Positions 33,203-45,879 of a stretch of DNA of 57,360 nt are shown piece by piece. The DNA is taken from positions 1-57,360 of the forward strand of contig LLCB01000348.1 in assembly GCA_001414345.1 (NCBI GenBank). Reading direction: 5' to 3'. Every line of letters starts with the position of its first letter. Position 1 is the first letter of the stretch. This DNA is from Hymenoscyphus infarciens (lineage: Eukaryota > Ascomycota > Leotiomycetes > Helotiales > Helotiaceae). The translations under genes were made by a program, and so were the position numbers. Under the pieces are notes generated by a model. That model made no database searches. It saw only the letters and a list, made by a program, of their open reading frames with translations, and was not told the DNA's origin.

Positions 33203-36200
33203 TAGTGTGGTCGATAGTATTATCGTGATAAAATACTGCAGTATTTTAAATTAATATATTATTATAATATCCTAGTAGTACGTATCTAAATACGCTATAA
33301 TACTATTATAATATCGTAATATTATATAGTATATCTTTTAATAACTTATAAGCGCTAAAACCTACTTTTTCTCAAAATAAGGCTATTTATACTTTTTTAT
33401 ATACTCTTCTATTACTTTAACACTATATAATAATAATAATAGATATTAATAAAATAATTAGTAGGAGTTGTTTATTATATACTAAATAGTCTAAACTAAG
33501 TATATTAGGCGATTTTATAAGAAGCTAGTGGTTTAATTAAGTATATAGCTAAAAGTTACTTTTTAGTATATAAATTAATAGATATTTGAGATATATATTA
33601 TATATATACTATGCTAAGACCTAGGTCTTAGTATGCTTTACTAAATATTTTATATAAAGATTATAGTATATAATTAATTATAATACTTTAAATTTAATAG
33701 GAAGTTTAGTAGTAACTAATTAGTATTTAATTAAATTTTTAGTATTTAGAGCTTCTTTTTAAAAGACGTAGTTATTAAGAACGACTAACTTACTAGATAT
33801 AACGTTTTTAAAATAATTAGCTTAGTAATAGTATCTTAATAACTAAGCCTCCTTATAACTCTTTATTTAATAATAAATTAATAGTATATTATAAAATTCT
33901 TTAGATAAAGGGAAATGACTATCTAAGTACTTAAAATATAAGAATAAATATATATTACTAGAAAAAACAACGAAAATAAGTTTAGTTTATAGACCTCTTA
34001 AAACTTAAACTAAAACTAGACCTACTATTTATCTTATAAGTAAAAGTACTCTTATCTAAGCTATCTTAAAGCATATCTTATATATTAAATACCTCCTCCT
34101 TACTTTAGAATTAGCTAATAAGATTAAAGAATATAATCTTATACTAAGACTTTAAATATTTAAGTATCTCTATAATATATATCTTAAAGCGATTATGTTA
34201 ATCTATAACTACTAATTTAGCTAAAAACTAGAGACGTTCTACTAAGGTACTTAAATATAGAATAGAAAGTATATTTATTACTATCTTATAAAGATTAAGA
34301 TAGGCCTTCTTTTAGGTAGGTTAGAGCTATTATTCGATTACACTTTTGCTTATATCTTAAGATAGAAGGGTATAATATTAAGTATACTTATTACTTATAA
34401 GAGAGAGAAGCCTAGGTTAAAGTATATTAGCTAAAAAGAGGTAAAATTAAAAGGTTAAAGTAAAAAGAGATAAAGTTAAAATAAGAGTTAAAGCTTATCT
34501 CTTACTCCTCTTTTAAAATAAAAACTAGGTAAATAAATTAAGTGCTTAAGTAGATACTAGAGAGTAATAAAGTAGGCTAAATAACGTAATCTAAGAGTTA
34601 ATATTAGTATTATTTATATAGCTAAATACTACCTTAAGACGATAATCGTTATTCTATAGTTTTTCTACTATAGTCTAAGTAGAGGCTATCTAGCTAGGTT
34701 CTTAGGTCTTTTCTAAGTACTCCTATTTATAAGCTAGATAGAGTACTACTATAGTAGTATATACTAGCGATCTTCTAGTTAAATTATAGTATTTAGAGAT
34801 CTTTTCCTATTCTAAGGTATTATTAGTAAAGTAAAAGAGAAAGAGAAGATTATTTACCTTTTTAAAGTAAAGATAGTATAGCTAGATCGTTAATATACTT
34901 CTTTTAAGCCTTTTTAAAAAGAGAGAGAATAAAGTCTATTATTAGGATTATTTTATTAAGAGTTCTAGATATACCTTTAAGTACTAATAAGAAGTGCTTA
35001 AGAGAGTTAAAAAAGAGCCTTATCTAATTAAATTAGTAAGAGATTAAGAAGTAAAAGTAGTACTATACTTATTAAATCGAGTTTAGACTAATTATAAGTA
35101 GTAATTATATTATTAAGGTTAAACTTATATATATCTTAAAAGTACTTAATCTTAAGCTTTAAAGCAATTACTCTTTAAATGCTCTTATACTAGAATATCT
35201 AGTATATTTTATTAGCTTAGAGTATAATAAGGCCTTTAATTAACTTCTTAAATTCGTTATATAATATTATACTTATATATATCTTTTTTATAAAGTTAAA
35301 GAGGTGTTTAAGAGTATTATAAACTTTAAACTCTTATAAAGGGTCCTAAGAGTAAGTATCTTCTAATTAGTTTATCTTAAGCTTAAAATCTATATACTTT
35401 TTAAAAGCTATATCTCTAGTAATAAGGTAGAGTATATAGTATATATATTAAATTTAGTAGTACTTAGCCTAGCCTCTTATATTACTTTTATTTAGTACTA
35501 AAGTAACTTAGTAAAGTATAACGTTATTATTAGATATATTATCTATAGGAAAGTAGCTAATTTTATTAAATATATCTATTAAAAGTAATAAGTATTTATT
35601 TAGGATTTTTAGAAGTGTTTTTATATACTATAATCTTAGAGTATTTTAAGTAAAAAGAGTACTATATTTTTACCTATATAGAGCTCTTTAATTTATTTTA
35701 TACTAAGTACTACTTCTACTAAGTTACTAAACTTATTAACTCTATAAGCTATATATCCTAGAATAGAAAGACTATTATCTAACTTCTACTTATTAGTAGA
35801 TATATATATTTTAGACTAGAATCTTAATAGATAATACTTCGTTTTAGCAAAACCGTCTTAGTATTATCGCTTAACCTAGTTATATAGTATAGAGTATACT
35901 TTAAGTAGAATATCGCCTCTAAGGTTATTAAGATATTAAATAAAGGTATAAAAAGCCTTATATTTAGTAAAGCGTATAAGAAGGTTAAAAGAGGTAATAA
36001 GGTTTATAAATAAAACCTCTAAAGTATTAGAATTAATAGCTAAGTACTTATTATTAAAGTTAGAATAGATTATATATATAATCTTATACCTTTTTTAAGA
36101 GTTTTAGTAGGCTATATTTATAGCTTCTTTAATACTAATTTATCTCTTTTTAGTAGCCTTTTAGTATAGGGTTTTACTATCGATTCTATAATCCTTAAAG

Positions 36201-37704
36201 AGGTAAGTAGCTATGATTTTAGTACTACTATTTATAGTATATCTCTTAGTATAGTACTTATAACGCTACTTCTAATAACTAGTAGATTTATTACTAAGAA
36301 ATTAGTAAGCTAATTATATTATTAGATTTAAGGGTTTCTTATATATAAACTATCTTATAATTCTTATCGATTATATAAAGCTAAATATAACTAGTTCAAG
36401 GTCTTTTAGTAGGCTTTTTTAGGATTTAGAACACTTCTTATAGATCTAAATAAGGCGTACTCGTATTAGTTACTACTAGCTTAGTTTTAAAAGGGTTCTT
36501 CTAAGAGCTTAAAGTACTTAAATAAGATAAAATAGGTAATATTAGTAGTAATTCTAAAAGAATATAAGACTAAGAGCTTAATATCTAAGAAGATATAGTA
36601 AATTAGTAAAAAGTAAGATATAAAGGTAATAAATAAAGGATAAAATTATAGAAGTAATTAGAGAGATTAAAGTTATTAAACTTTTAAAGTGTTAATAGTA
36701 GTAGTAGGAGTTATAATTTTTTAATAACTAGTACTAAAAAGAGGTAGGTAATAATTATAAGGCGACTTTAAGATAAATATAAAGGATAAAGATAGAAGAC
36801 TTTTTAGAAGGAAAGAGAGAGCCTTTTAAGAACCTTTTTTATATCTAAAGTAATTATAATTAATACTCTTTAATCTATAAATAATTAGAACATGTTTTAA
36901 CTAATTATAGTATAGTATACTAGAACACGTATTAAAGCTAAATTAAATATCCAAAGTCTATTATCTTTAGAGCGCGATTAAAAAGTATCTATATTATAGA
37001 ATTAAGTTTTAATTATATTATTAGAAAGCCCTAATTTAAAGCTTTCTTTTAAGCTTATATATATATTAATTAAATAAAAATTAAGTATATAAGACCTTAT
37101 TTAAATAAATAAAATCGTTTTATAAAAATATATATAAATTTTAGCTAGAGTAGTATAAAATCTAAATTTTTTAAACATTGATTTAGTTAATTTTTATATA
37201 TAATTAAAAGGTAAAATTTAATAAATTTAATATACTAATCTATTATATTATAACTTTTAATCTAACGTTATTATCGTTAAATTAGTACTTAATATTAATA
37301 GAAATATATCTAGAAATCTATCTTATATAGGCTATATTTATCACTTTATATTACTTAGGTTAGTTTAAAAGCTATTTATATAATTCTTTTTTTAAAATAC
37401 ACTATTTAAATAGATCTATAATTCTAGCTATTTAATACTATATTTTCTATACTATATATTATACTATATAGTTTTAAAAGATAAGGCTAAAAAGAAGTAG
37501 AGTTAAAATCTAAGGTAAAAAGCTTAAATATTTAGGCTTAGTAATACTACGATATTATTATAATATCGATTAAAATACTAATAATATAAAAGATAATATT
37601 ATTAGATATCGTAGCATTTAAATAGTATAAATAGTATATATTAAAGTAGGTTTCTAATAATATATCGTAGTAGTATAATATTATAAATACTATCGACTAC
37701 ACTA
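33203..37704. mobile_element. hAT-like DNA transposon, 4.5 kb, RIP-degraded
   Basis: Ends TAGTGTGGTCGATAGTAT (left) and TAGTGTAGTCGATAGTAT (reverse complement of right) are flanked by near-identical 8-bp sequences GTAACCTC (33195-33202) and GTAACCTT (37705-37712). Subterminal copies of an AATATCGTARTATT-like motif lie inside both ends, as hAT transposases often require. The size fits an autonomous hAT, but the interior is so TA-rich that I found no transposase motif. Orientation is therefore unknown, and other superfamilies with 8-9-bp duplications remain possible. Confidence 0.65.
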
Positions 37705-37712
37705 GTAACCTT

Positions 37713-37859
37713 ATTAGCCCTATGAAGGCTTAGTAAATTTATCGTATAAGAGCTGATACCCACCAGAAGGAGTTATGCTAAAGATGCTAAGCGCCGTTGG
37801 TGAGATTTTGTACTCGTCGTAAATAGTACGGCTATAGATCTTTCCACCTCCACTGGTTG
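37713..37859. other. short single-copy-like spacer
   Basis: Normal composition and no gene. It lies between the hAT-like element and the probable solo LTR. Confidence 0.4.
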
Positions 37860-38106
37860 TGTTAGTACTGTTATCACGTGTTTTTTTTTCGAGGCACGTG
37901 AATAACAGCTGTTCCCGTCTATATATCCCCTATATATTATAGAAACTACCTACACTTAATTGTTTTAAGTAAAGTAGTTTATATATACCTACTAGCCAAA
38001 AGAACCAAAAGATTATCAAGTCAAAAAGAAAACCAGAACCACACAAGAACTAAGAGTTAAGAGTTAGGACATTTCTTAGAAAGGGTGATATCGACCGATT
38101 GTGACA
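37860..38106 (+). mobile_element. probable solo LTR
   Basis: It starts TGTTAGTACTG and ends GATTGTGACA. It carries a TGTTATCACGTG / CACGTGAATAACA inverted repeat near its start (37869-37880 and 37895-37907), and TATATA boxes at about 37920-37940, as fungal Gypsy LTRs often do. The flanking five bases (GGTTG and GAAAT) do not match, so the insertion boundaries or the interpretation may be wrong. Confidence 0.35.
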
Positions 38107-38586
38107 GAAATATGCTGATCCTCCAAACATGCCACAATTCCCCGCTTATGTTCAGGTAGGATTAGAGAAAGAGACAATTGACATTGTCAAATATCGTTTT
38201 TCTCAACACCTCCTAATTCTCAAAATCAATCAAAATCAAACAATTATAAATTGTTGTGCTTCCCGGGTCCAGTCCAGCTCGCTATGCTGAAAGACTAAAA
38301 TACCAAGAATAAATATAAATACAACATGTTTTACATGAGGAGATGCAATAGAAGGCAGGCATTTAAAAGCAGAAAACCAGACCAACAGAGCCAGCGCGGA
38401 AGCGGTTAAAGCATAACAGTGTCTCGATCGACACTGGCCATTGATTGAAAATGTAATCTTGTATTCATAAAAGCCCGCCAACAGGTGCTGATGAATAGGC
38501 TCATCTAAAAGGTACAATCCTAGAACCCCTATCAACTCCCACAATAATCATCCCATCAGAAACCACCCGGAAACTCAGCCCCCCCT

Positions 38587-39762
38587 TCATGAGTATTGAT
38601 TCGTCCTAATATCATTGACCAACTCAATCGCACCGGGAGTCTCATTCCAACAATCATAGAAATACAGCAGCATAACCAGCATCTCGCTTGGCATCCCCAG
38701 AGGGGACCAGCCATCAAATTCGTCCCCGGTCTCGTAATTGCCGGCCAAATGTACTCGTTCTTCTTTGTAACCGCCCGAGCCAACTTCTTAATCTGCTTCA
38801 CCAGTTTCTTTTCCAAAGGCTTGAGATCCACACTCTTCAATACAATCTCCTTGTTTTCCCTGATCAATGGACTCCGTGGGATCTTTTCTTGGATTTTGAG
38901 TAACAACTTCTTGGGAACTTTGTCACCCACGAGCTCCGAGATTTGAAGAGCCTTGATATCGAGTAACATCTTGACTTTCAAGAATGTCATAGCCACACAA
39001 TTGCACAGAGTAATCTTCTTCTTGCACATGAAATTGACAGGCTCCCAAACATCCACGCCTCTAACCTCGAGATACCCCAAAGCACCATCGGGCCTTCCAT
39101 CACCCCAAACGTAACTGTGAGCCGCCGCCTCCCAACCCTCCGTTTCCCACCACTCGATGAAATCATAAGCCTCTTGATCACGATATCAGATGCGGAATCA
39201 CATCCCTCGCGCCTAACTTCTCTTGCCTATTCAACCGCAAGATTTCCAAGCAATTCGCTAGCGCTTCCTCTATTGCTTTCCGCGTGGTTTTGAGTTTCAT
39301 CAGGGCTTTTACGAGTTCGAAGCGTGCCTTCAGACACGGTCTTGTGCCGTCCAAACGCCAGAAATAACCGATATGCGTGTCGAAGACTGTGGCGGGTACC
39401 TCTGGATCGTTTCCTGCTCGGAGATTGGCTTCAAATGAGCGGACTTTATAGGCTGCTCCTTGGATGGCGTCGCAGAAGGGTTGGTGATCGAGGCGATCGG
39501 AAACTTGATGCTCGTTGCTGCAGTAGGATACGACCTGATCCCAAAATATGAGAGACAGTTTACTTGTCCTTAGAGGAAGATTCAAGAGTGGTCGAGGAGT
39601 AAAGAAGAAAAGTTTCTTCCTCCCGAGATCCGCTAAAAAGAGGAAGAACTGTTCCAAGAACTCGAGACTTACATGGCAGACGAAACATGGTGTAAGAGTT
39701 GTTGTGGGGTTGTTGCAAACGGCACACCCTGTTTGGAGGGGTATGTATGGTTTCGGGGCCAT
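38587..39762 (-). pseudogene. MYND-type zinc-finger protein gene with two frameshifts
   Basis: The ATG at 39760-39762 starts exon 1 (39673-39762). A 138-nt intron (39535-39672, GTAAGT donor) is in frame and would otherwise insert a hydrophobic run. The spliced N-terminus gives a MYND finger: Cys13, Cys16, Cys26, Cys29, Cys35, His39, His47, Cys51. MYND fingers bind proline-rich partners. Downstream, the fungal family features continue: a basic middle part (RKAIEEALANCLEILRLN), EAYDFIEWWETEG, VAMTFLKVKMLLD and YDCWNETPGAIELV at the C-terminus. These lie in different frames. A 1-nt shift occurs near 39185 (after DVIPHL), where a few residues expected in the family also seem lost, and a second 1-nt shift near 38700. 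The last in-frame stop is at 38587. Either a young pseudogene or assembly errors. Confidence 0.75.
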
Positions 39763-41681
39763 TGTTGGTTTGGTTTTAAGTTTAAGGATGGCTTTTGTAA
39801 TTATTGCTGATACTTTTATAAACCAAGAAAGATTTAAGTGGAGGTTGCATTGGAGAGCTTCACACGGGCTAAGTCTTGCAGGAGGGAAAGGCGCGACCTT
39901 GGTATCGAGGTCGCCATGAATGCCTCTTCATACCTACCTGCCTTACCTACCTACATCTCGCTGTCGAAGCTTTCGAACGGAAGCTAAATCAAGGTAATTA
40001 TCCCAAAGCCGTTGGACACTTCAAGAACATGAATCCATTATTGAAAATCCACACTTTTCCAAAACAAGCTTCGCTCCAACTTCTGCCGAGATGGCTTTGG
40101 GGCCTGTTTGGCTGGCATATTTTTTGGATAATTTAGTATATGTACTACTAAAAAAGCATTATAATAAAGACGGGATAATTTAATATATTTAACACTTTAC
40201 TATATGCTGAATCGTTTGACCCGCATATTTTTTAAGCTAGATTATTTAGCTAAATAATCTAATATTTCTTTAAAAGATTATCTTTACTAAAAAAAGTAAT
40301 TATCCTATTATTATTAAAACCACGATAATTAGAATATTTTCTAGCATCCTCTAACTATTAATACTAGTACTAGGGGCTATTATTAATCTTACTGATAATT
40401 GTAATAAAGAGCCAAACGATTATAGAATTTATTATTAGATAATTGGATAATTAAATAAATATATGCCGAGCCACTTTTAAAAGGTCCTGGCATATTTATT
40501 AGATATTATCTCATGGCAAGCCCTTGGTCACCCAAGAACAGTTGGAACAACGAAGGAAAGCACGAACGAAACGCCAAATCACCTGACCAGCCCAAGTCCC
40601 CATTCCTAACCGAGACTAACCAACTAAGTCTCGAGTACTTACCTCACATTTACCAACGGAACCAGCATCGAACCAAGTATCATCACCTATTTTCAATTCC
40701 GCGATGAAAGTTCCGCGATGCGACAACTCATCAGCAAAAACATATCATCAGGGGTTTCCCTTCACACCCCTGGTCCTCCAATATCAACAAACGAAATTGC
40801 CACGTCAAAGAGCATCATGCTAAATAAAACCCACCAGAAAATGAGATGACAACACAATCACAATCACCAAGCATCAAAAATAAACATAGCACATCCCATC
40901 ACCTCGGCAAGATCATCACAATCAAGCAATCACAAAAATCTTCGAAAAAAAGGGCTTTCTGTAATCTCATGCATCTACCTCTGCATTAAACTATCTCATC
41001 CCTCCCTCGCTCCCCCTCGCTATCGGGTATGTACCAGCAAAAAAGGTAAATAATCATACACGCGCATCCCCGCATCTCATCCCTCTTACACCATAAGACA
41101 AGATGCAGAACGCTCAAAGCAAAGCCAAGGCTATCCATCAAATGAAGAACAAAAACAGTTTCTCATCCAAACCTTGCTGGCTGGCTGCGTACAATACCCC
41201 TCCATATCCTCCAACCCCCATAATCTCATTTGCCCCAGCTCTCCTCCCTCCAGCCAGAGCCTGCTTTTCCACCCATCACATCGTTGCGGCCCAACATGTA
41301 AACCCCACACCCATCACCCCCCATATCGACTTCCCAGCATACAGACACAAGGAAAGAAAAAAGATGAGTTGTCCGCGACGGACATGTCTTCGGGGAATCA
41401 GTAAGAGTAGTAAAAAAAACAACAACGGCGAAAAAAGCAAATCAGTACAAAGAAAAAAGAAGTATCGAGTCCGAGAGTCGTAATTCATAACATGTAAAAA
41501 GGAAAAACGGGGCAATTTGTACGTTGTTGTGTATGTGTGTGCAAACCATAGCGTGATGGTATACAATAGTGAAGAAGGTGATGATACGCGCCCAATTAGC
41601 CATCCAACTCCGAATGCTCCATTGAATTTTGACTTGACCCATAATACACAGTGTTGAAAGAGAAGAACTCGATTTGTAAAA
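39763..41681. other. intergenic region with a TA-rich insert
   Basis: No gene. Between about 40108 and 40490 a TA-rich segment is bounded by GGCTGGCATATTTTTT on the left and the reverse complement of GGCTCGGCATATATTT on the right, perhaps a small degraded MITE. From 40500 the composition is normal; 41000-41681 is probably downstream flank of the TeaR gene. Confidence 0.4.
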
Positions 41682-43333
41682 TTACATCACTAAACAACAT
41701 CCGCAACCACCTTTCTTATTGGAGTCCTCGGGGGGTGGTTCCATTCGAATCGGAGGTTTAGGACTGGGTGATGGTCCAACACCTTGAGCTGCTCCAGTGA
41801 GTTTTGGCATGGTAGAGTAACTTTCGACTCTAGTCGCTGTACCAGGTCTTCCGGTGCTCAAAGCAGGACTCTTTGGGGCTTTCAGTGGCCATTCAGCTGA
41901 CAACCTCTCTTCGGGCCTTTCCACAACAAGACGTGCTGTTTGAGGAGTAATATTTGCCGTATTTGAAGTTATTGGCGTACTTGGCGCGATCGCCTCATCA
42001 TTCAGAGGTCGGAATGAGGTATCGTAGGCGTTCCCAAATTTCCCCTCCTTCTCCCATTGTTCTTGTTGTAATCGTTTTGCGACAGTGGGGAGAAGCTGCT
42101 GGTCTGGTGGAAGTCGAGGATCTGGTTTGTACATCGAGGCCAACCATGGTGGGTCACCTTCTGGGCGTTTGACACTGTTCGATGGTCCAAGATCCCCAGA
42201 TCGCGTAGTGGGTCGTTGCCCCGAATTCGTATCCCGACTGTGTCCAGGTTTTGGCTTGGGCTTTTGTGGTGCTGAGGCAGCTCTTGCTCCTTTCTTTACT
42301 GCGGGTGTCTTTTTCTGGGGTGAACTAGTAGGCGGTGCTTTTGTAGCAGGCGTAGGAGTTGCTGTTGCATCTTCCAAAACCTTGATACTTTGACTGCGTC
42401 CGCGAGATTTTGGAATCGATATCCGGTCGTCCTCTGGAGTTATGCTATCACCCTGTTTCCTCGGCAGTATCGTATCTCGCTCAAGATGCTCCATCGGTAT
42501 AGGTAGTGGGCTTGTCTTGAGAACCGGTATCCTCGAAACGCCCTTTACACCACCACTCGCGTCCGTATATCCAGGATCTTCCTCAGCCTCTTCCGGTAAC
42601 CGCAGATCCCATGCTTCTGCCTCCTCAATCTCTTGGTCCGGGGATGGTTCCTCCTCTATCCGCTTCCGTTTCTGCGCCTGCTCGCTTCTGAACCCATTAC
42701 TTTGGTCTCGGCTGTGATCCCTCCTACTTGACTTGCTTGATTTGCTCGAGGCCCGCGCTCTTGGGAGAACAATTCCTGCAGCCTGGAGCTCCTGACTCTC
42801 GATCCTGGCAAGTTTATCTCTATGAATCCATCTCGAATGCTCGGGATCTTCCTCGTCATAAGGTTCTTTGGATCCAAATTTCCGGCCAACTAAATCCGGA
42901 TTGCTCATTCCGTTTTTGTTCGCCCCATACAAGTCCAATAAACTGTCAGGCGCACTTCCCGTGTCGCTGATGCTACTGGCCTTCCTCGACAGAGCGTTTA
43001 CACGGGCTGGTGCAAGATGCCCCTGGGGTTGGCCACCGCTGTCTCCTCGCTGTTGTGACATGTCAGATCTCGAAGTTTTATGGCCCAGCGCATGCCCGTT
43101 CGTTTGAGATATTGGAGGGTTTCCTCGTTCGTTCATTTTCGGTGGTGGGAGGTTCTGAATATGAAAGGTCAAGTTAGCGTGTGCTGTACTGGAACAGTGC
43201 CAAGACCGTCGCATTTATTTTTATTTACCTCCGATTGTGAAGGGGTCGAATAATTCCAAGAAGCCGTTCCCCCATGCGAACTCGTCGGTGGTGTCAAGGT
43301 ACTTGGGGCTTGCGGTGCAGAGACCGCAGCCAT
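41682..43333 (-). CDS. teaR: TeaR-like prenylated cell-end protein, 525 aa
   Basis: Exon 1 is 43229-43333 (ATG of MAAVSAPQAPSTLTPPTS), then a 74-nt intron (43155-43228, GTAAAT...TTCAG), then exon 2 at 41682-43154. Recognised from the conserved blocks of the fungal TeaA-receptor family: RDKLARIESQELQAAGIVLP, then TSPLPIPMEHLERDT, then the signature KPDPRLPPDQQLLPTVAKRL with QQEQWEKEGKFGNAYD. Most of the rest is disordered. The C-terminus GGCGCCLVM ends in a CaaX box (CLVM, Met favouring farnesylation), with Cys just upstream that could be palmitoylated. In Aspergillus, TeaR anchors the kelch-repeat cell-end marker TeaA at the hyphal tip membrane; Mod5 is the fission-yeast counterpart. The function here is by family. 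The gene looks intact. An upstream non-ATG extension is ignored. Confidence 0.88.
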
Positions 43334-45462
43334 CCTGCCGGGGTGAAGCTCAATGAACAATCCAACTTATCGCGGAGTGAAGGGTATACCAACTCGGGAT
43401 GTATTCAAACGAAAAGCGGTGATTGCGATAAGCCGATGGACTGGTTTCAATGTGTCTCGGGGCGGAGAAGTGGTGACGAGGTTGAAGAATTCTGGCGCAG
43501 AAAAGTCGGGCACAATGAAGTTGGATTGATTTCCAGAATCTTCCTCAAAGATGGTGGTGGTGGTACTGAGGCCAGTCGCAACTTGCAAAGATATCTGTTT
43601 ACGAGGGGTTGGACTAGTGGGAGTCGGTAATCTGTAACTTGTCTGTGTCCATTCGACGCAATTCGTCCTGTGCGAGGGTGCGCTGCACGAGTAGGCGATT
43701 GGGAGGTGATTGGGAGGTGATTGGGAGGTGATTGGGAATGAGGGGACCGGCGAATGGCGGCGTACGAGTCGGTGCTACACGGTCAAGTTGCCAGATGGCA
43801 GAGAAAGAGAATCGTCTTGCGAGAGGGCAAAAGCGCGGAAGAGGTGGCGATGGGGGTAATTGGTGCTCTTCCTGGCATGAGCAGAATCTGGCCGTCAAAG
43901 GGGAGGCAAAGGAGAGAAGTTGGGGATTGCTGAAAGAAGCTTGAGAATTGTTGTCGTCCAAGGACGCCTCCTGACTGGCTGAGCCTCAGCGCCGCCCGGG
44001 GGGTTTATTTCTTGCATGGATCTTTGGGACTTCGGAAGGGGCTGGGAAATTTACAACGGTTAACTCTATAACTTTCCGGACCCTCGGACGACAAGCACTC
44101 CACCACGATGTATCTGACGATAAACAATCTCGATTCTATATCACCTCGCATATACGACATATACGACATATACGGACCAGACCGAGTCTATACCTTCAGG
44201 CGTCTGCTGCTATCTGCAATACCGAGTAGGGTCTGCGCAGAGGGAAAAGCTTAACCCCATAACTGCTGCGATGCACGAACAGACCTGGAACTGGCTTTGG
44301 CTCTCGCATTGGCGTTCGAGGGACGTGGAGCGGAGGCACTTTCAGCGAGGCCAGTGCAGGTTCGTCCGGCCAGTGTCGAGATGCAAGGAGAATAGGGATG
44401 GTATTGTTCTCTCAAGGGGAAACTTCTTTCTGGTAGACAATATCTCCTCTCCTCTCACTGTTCTGCTCCGTATCAACCGAAATAACCTCAAACAAGTGAT
44501 ACCGTTGTTTCAAAAGATCTGGTTGGAATTATTCCACTCTTTTTGCGCGGATTACTACCTAGGTGGTATTTTTGTTGTTTTGTGGATTGCTATCATCTCT
44601 CTAGAGCTTCGCAACAGCTCGTTCTCTCTCATTTCAAGAACGTTAAGAGTTTGTCCATTGAAATAGGCACAACTTTATTCTAGCCTCAATTAGCTTTCGA
44701 AAATCGTTTTGGGTTTTTTGGGTGTTTTGGGTGTTTTACTAAGCTTCTTTGGATAAGGGCGATGTGTAGGAGATTTCGATATTCGTTTTTATACTCTGCA
44801 ATTTCGACGCTCTGCACAACCTAGAAAAATGCGGGAAATTTGAGCCTGAGTTTGGATAGAGTTATTAATAATAGCAATAGTCCTTGTTGTTTCAAATGCA
44901 ATGTTGGTTTTATAGACTTTTACATTTATCTACGGAAGATAGAAAAGGTCGGTTTTGTGAGGCCAATATCCGACCTAGACAACCGACTCTTTTCTTAACT
45001 TACAGTTCTAAATATAGGCACCTTCCCTCAAAGGTCCTCTCAATATACGATATCAAGTACCACAATATATATATGAACCAATTGTCATTAATTTGTCTTG
45101 TGACTTGCAATGGAAAGCGGCAGTAAATACGTACCTGCCTTCCTAGCTTATTGTTCCAGCTTTCTAGCAGAATTGAAGTAAATTATCCTAAACGCCTAGA
45201 AGAATTTAAAATTAACCTACAGAGTTGGAACAATCAGCTTTTATTTTCCCAGAAAGTTGAACAAACACTTTGGTCCATCGCCAAGATGATGTGTCACCCA
45301 CAGGCTTCCCCGCGTGTCCGCTCCAGCATTCAATCACTTTCTCTCCAACAACGATAATTACAATTACTTATCTTACTCTTAAGCACAGATATTGCTCTGG
45401 TTTTGGCAGTAGCACGCCCTCAAAAAGAAACCCACCGGCTACCCAAGTGACCATCACCATAA
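43334..45462. other. gene-free region upstream of TeaR
   Basis: No convincing gene. It contains an 11-bp tandem GATTGGGAGGT of nearly four copies at 43697-43737, about 360 bp upstream of the TeaR start, and a short ACATATACG tandem near 44148-44176. It is probably promoter and leader for TeaR on the left side, and upstream flank for the 46-aa gene on the right. Confidence 0.45.
43697..43737. repeat. 11-bp tandem repeat upstream of TeaR
   Basis: GATTGGGAGGT is repeated three times plus a partial GATTGGGA. Confidence 0.85.
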
Positions 45463-45662
45463 ATGAGCTCCCGTAAGCCTACCTAAGACCCCTCCTATTC
45501 TCATTCCCCGCTGATGACTCTAACCATACAGTTTATAGCAATGTGCCAGCGTCTACAACGATCGCAGACGCGCATGAGGAGAGCGCGGCTATCAGAACCA
45601 GTTTCAAACAAGGAGGATCACAATGCGAGGCAGGAATAGTGGTTCAAAAGTCCGGAGAATAA
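45463..45662 (+). CDS. tiny spliced gene, 46-aa protein, unknown
   Basis: Exon 1 is only 10 nt of coding sequence (45463-45472, ATG AGC TCC C). A textbook intron follows: 45473-45531, 59 nt, donor GTAAGC, branch CTAAC, acceptor ACAG. Exon 2 (45532-45662) then reads in frame to a stop, giving MSSLYSNVPASTTIADAH followed by an Ala/Gln-rich, charged stretch and ending QKSGE. No signal peptide, membrane segment or known motif is visible. The canonical intron in exactly the right phase is the main evidence. A further 3' exon is possible. The gene lies 217 bp upstream of the metallophosphoesterase start on the same strand, so the two could be confused as one transcript. Confidence 0.4.
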
Positions 45663-45879
45663 TCATTGCATGCTCCTTGAGGGACTGTACACCTTCAGGT
45701 TCGTACCTGCCTCCCAGCTCTCGTTATTCCAACCATCCGCGGTAATACTTATCGATTATGCTACAGAGTTGGGACAATGAGGGAAAGGAGCAGGAGCCCA
45801 CGAAATCAAATCGTCACCCATTTCCGGCCTCGGTCAGCACCATAATCCTCGATTGAAAGGACTCAACACTCACCTAAAA

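Noticed and set aside
38236..38544. 102-codon minus-strand frame with two hydrophobic stretches
   Set aside because: It starts at TTG and lies in the downstream flank of the MYND gene; no domain.
40108..40490. Small TA-rich MITE with GGCATAT-type ends
   Set aside because: The inverted ends match poorly beyond about 10 bp and no target duplication was found, so it is mentioned only within the intergenic entry.
41954..43107. Plus-strand frames opposite TeaR
   Set aside because: Antisense shadows; the minus strand has clear family signatures.
44271..44666. 131-codon plus-strand ATG frame
   Set aside because: Composition resembles random translation; no domain, no splice support.
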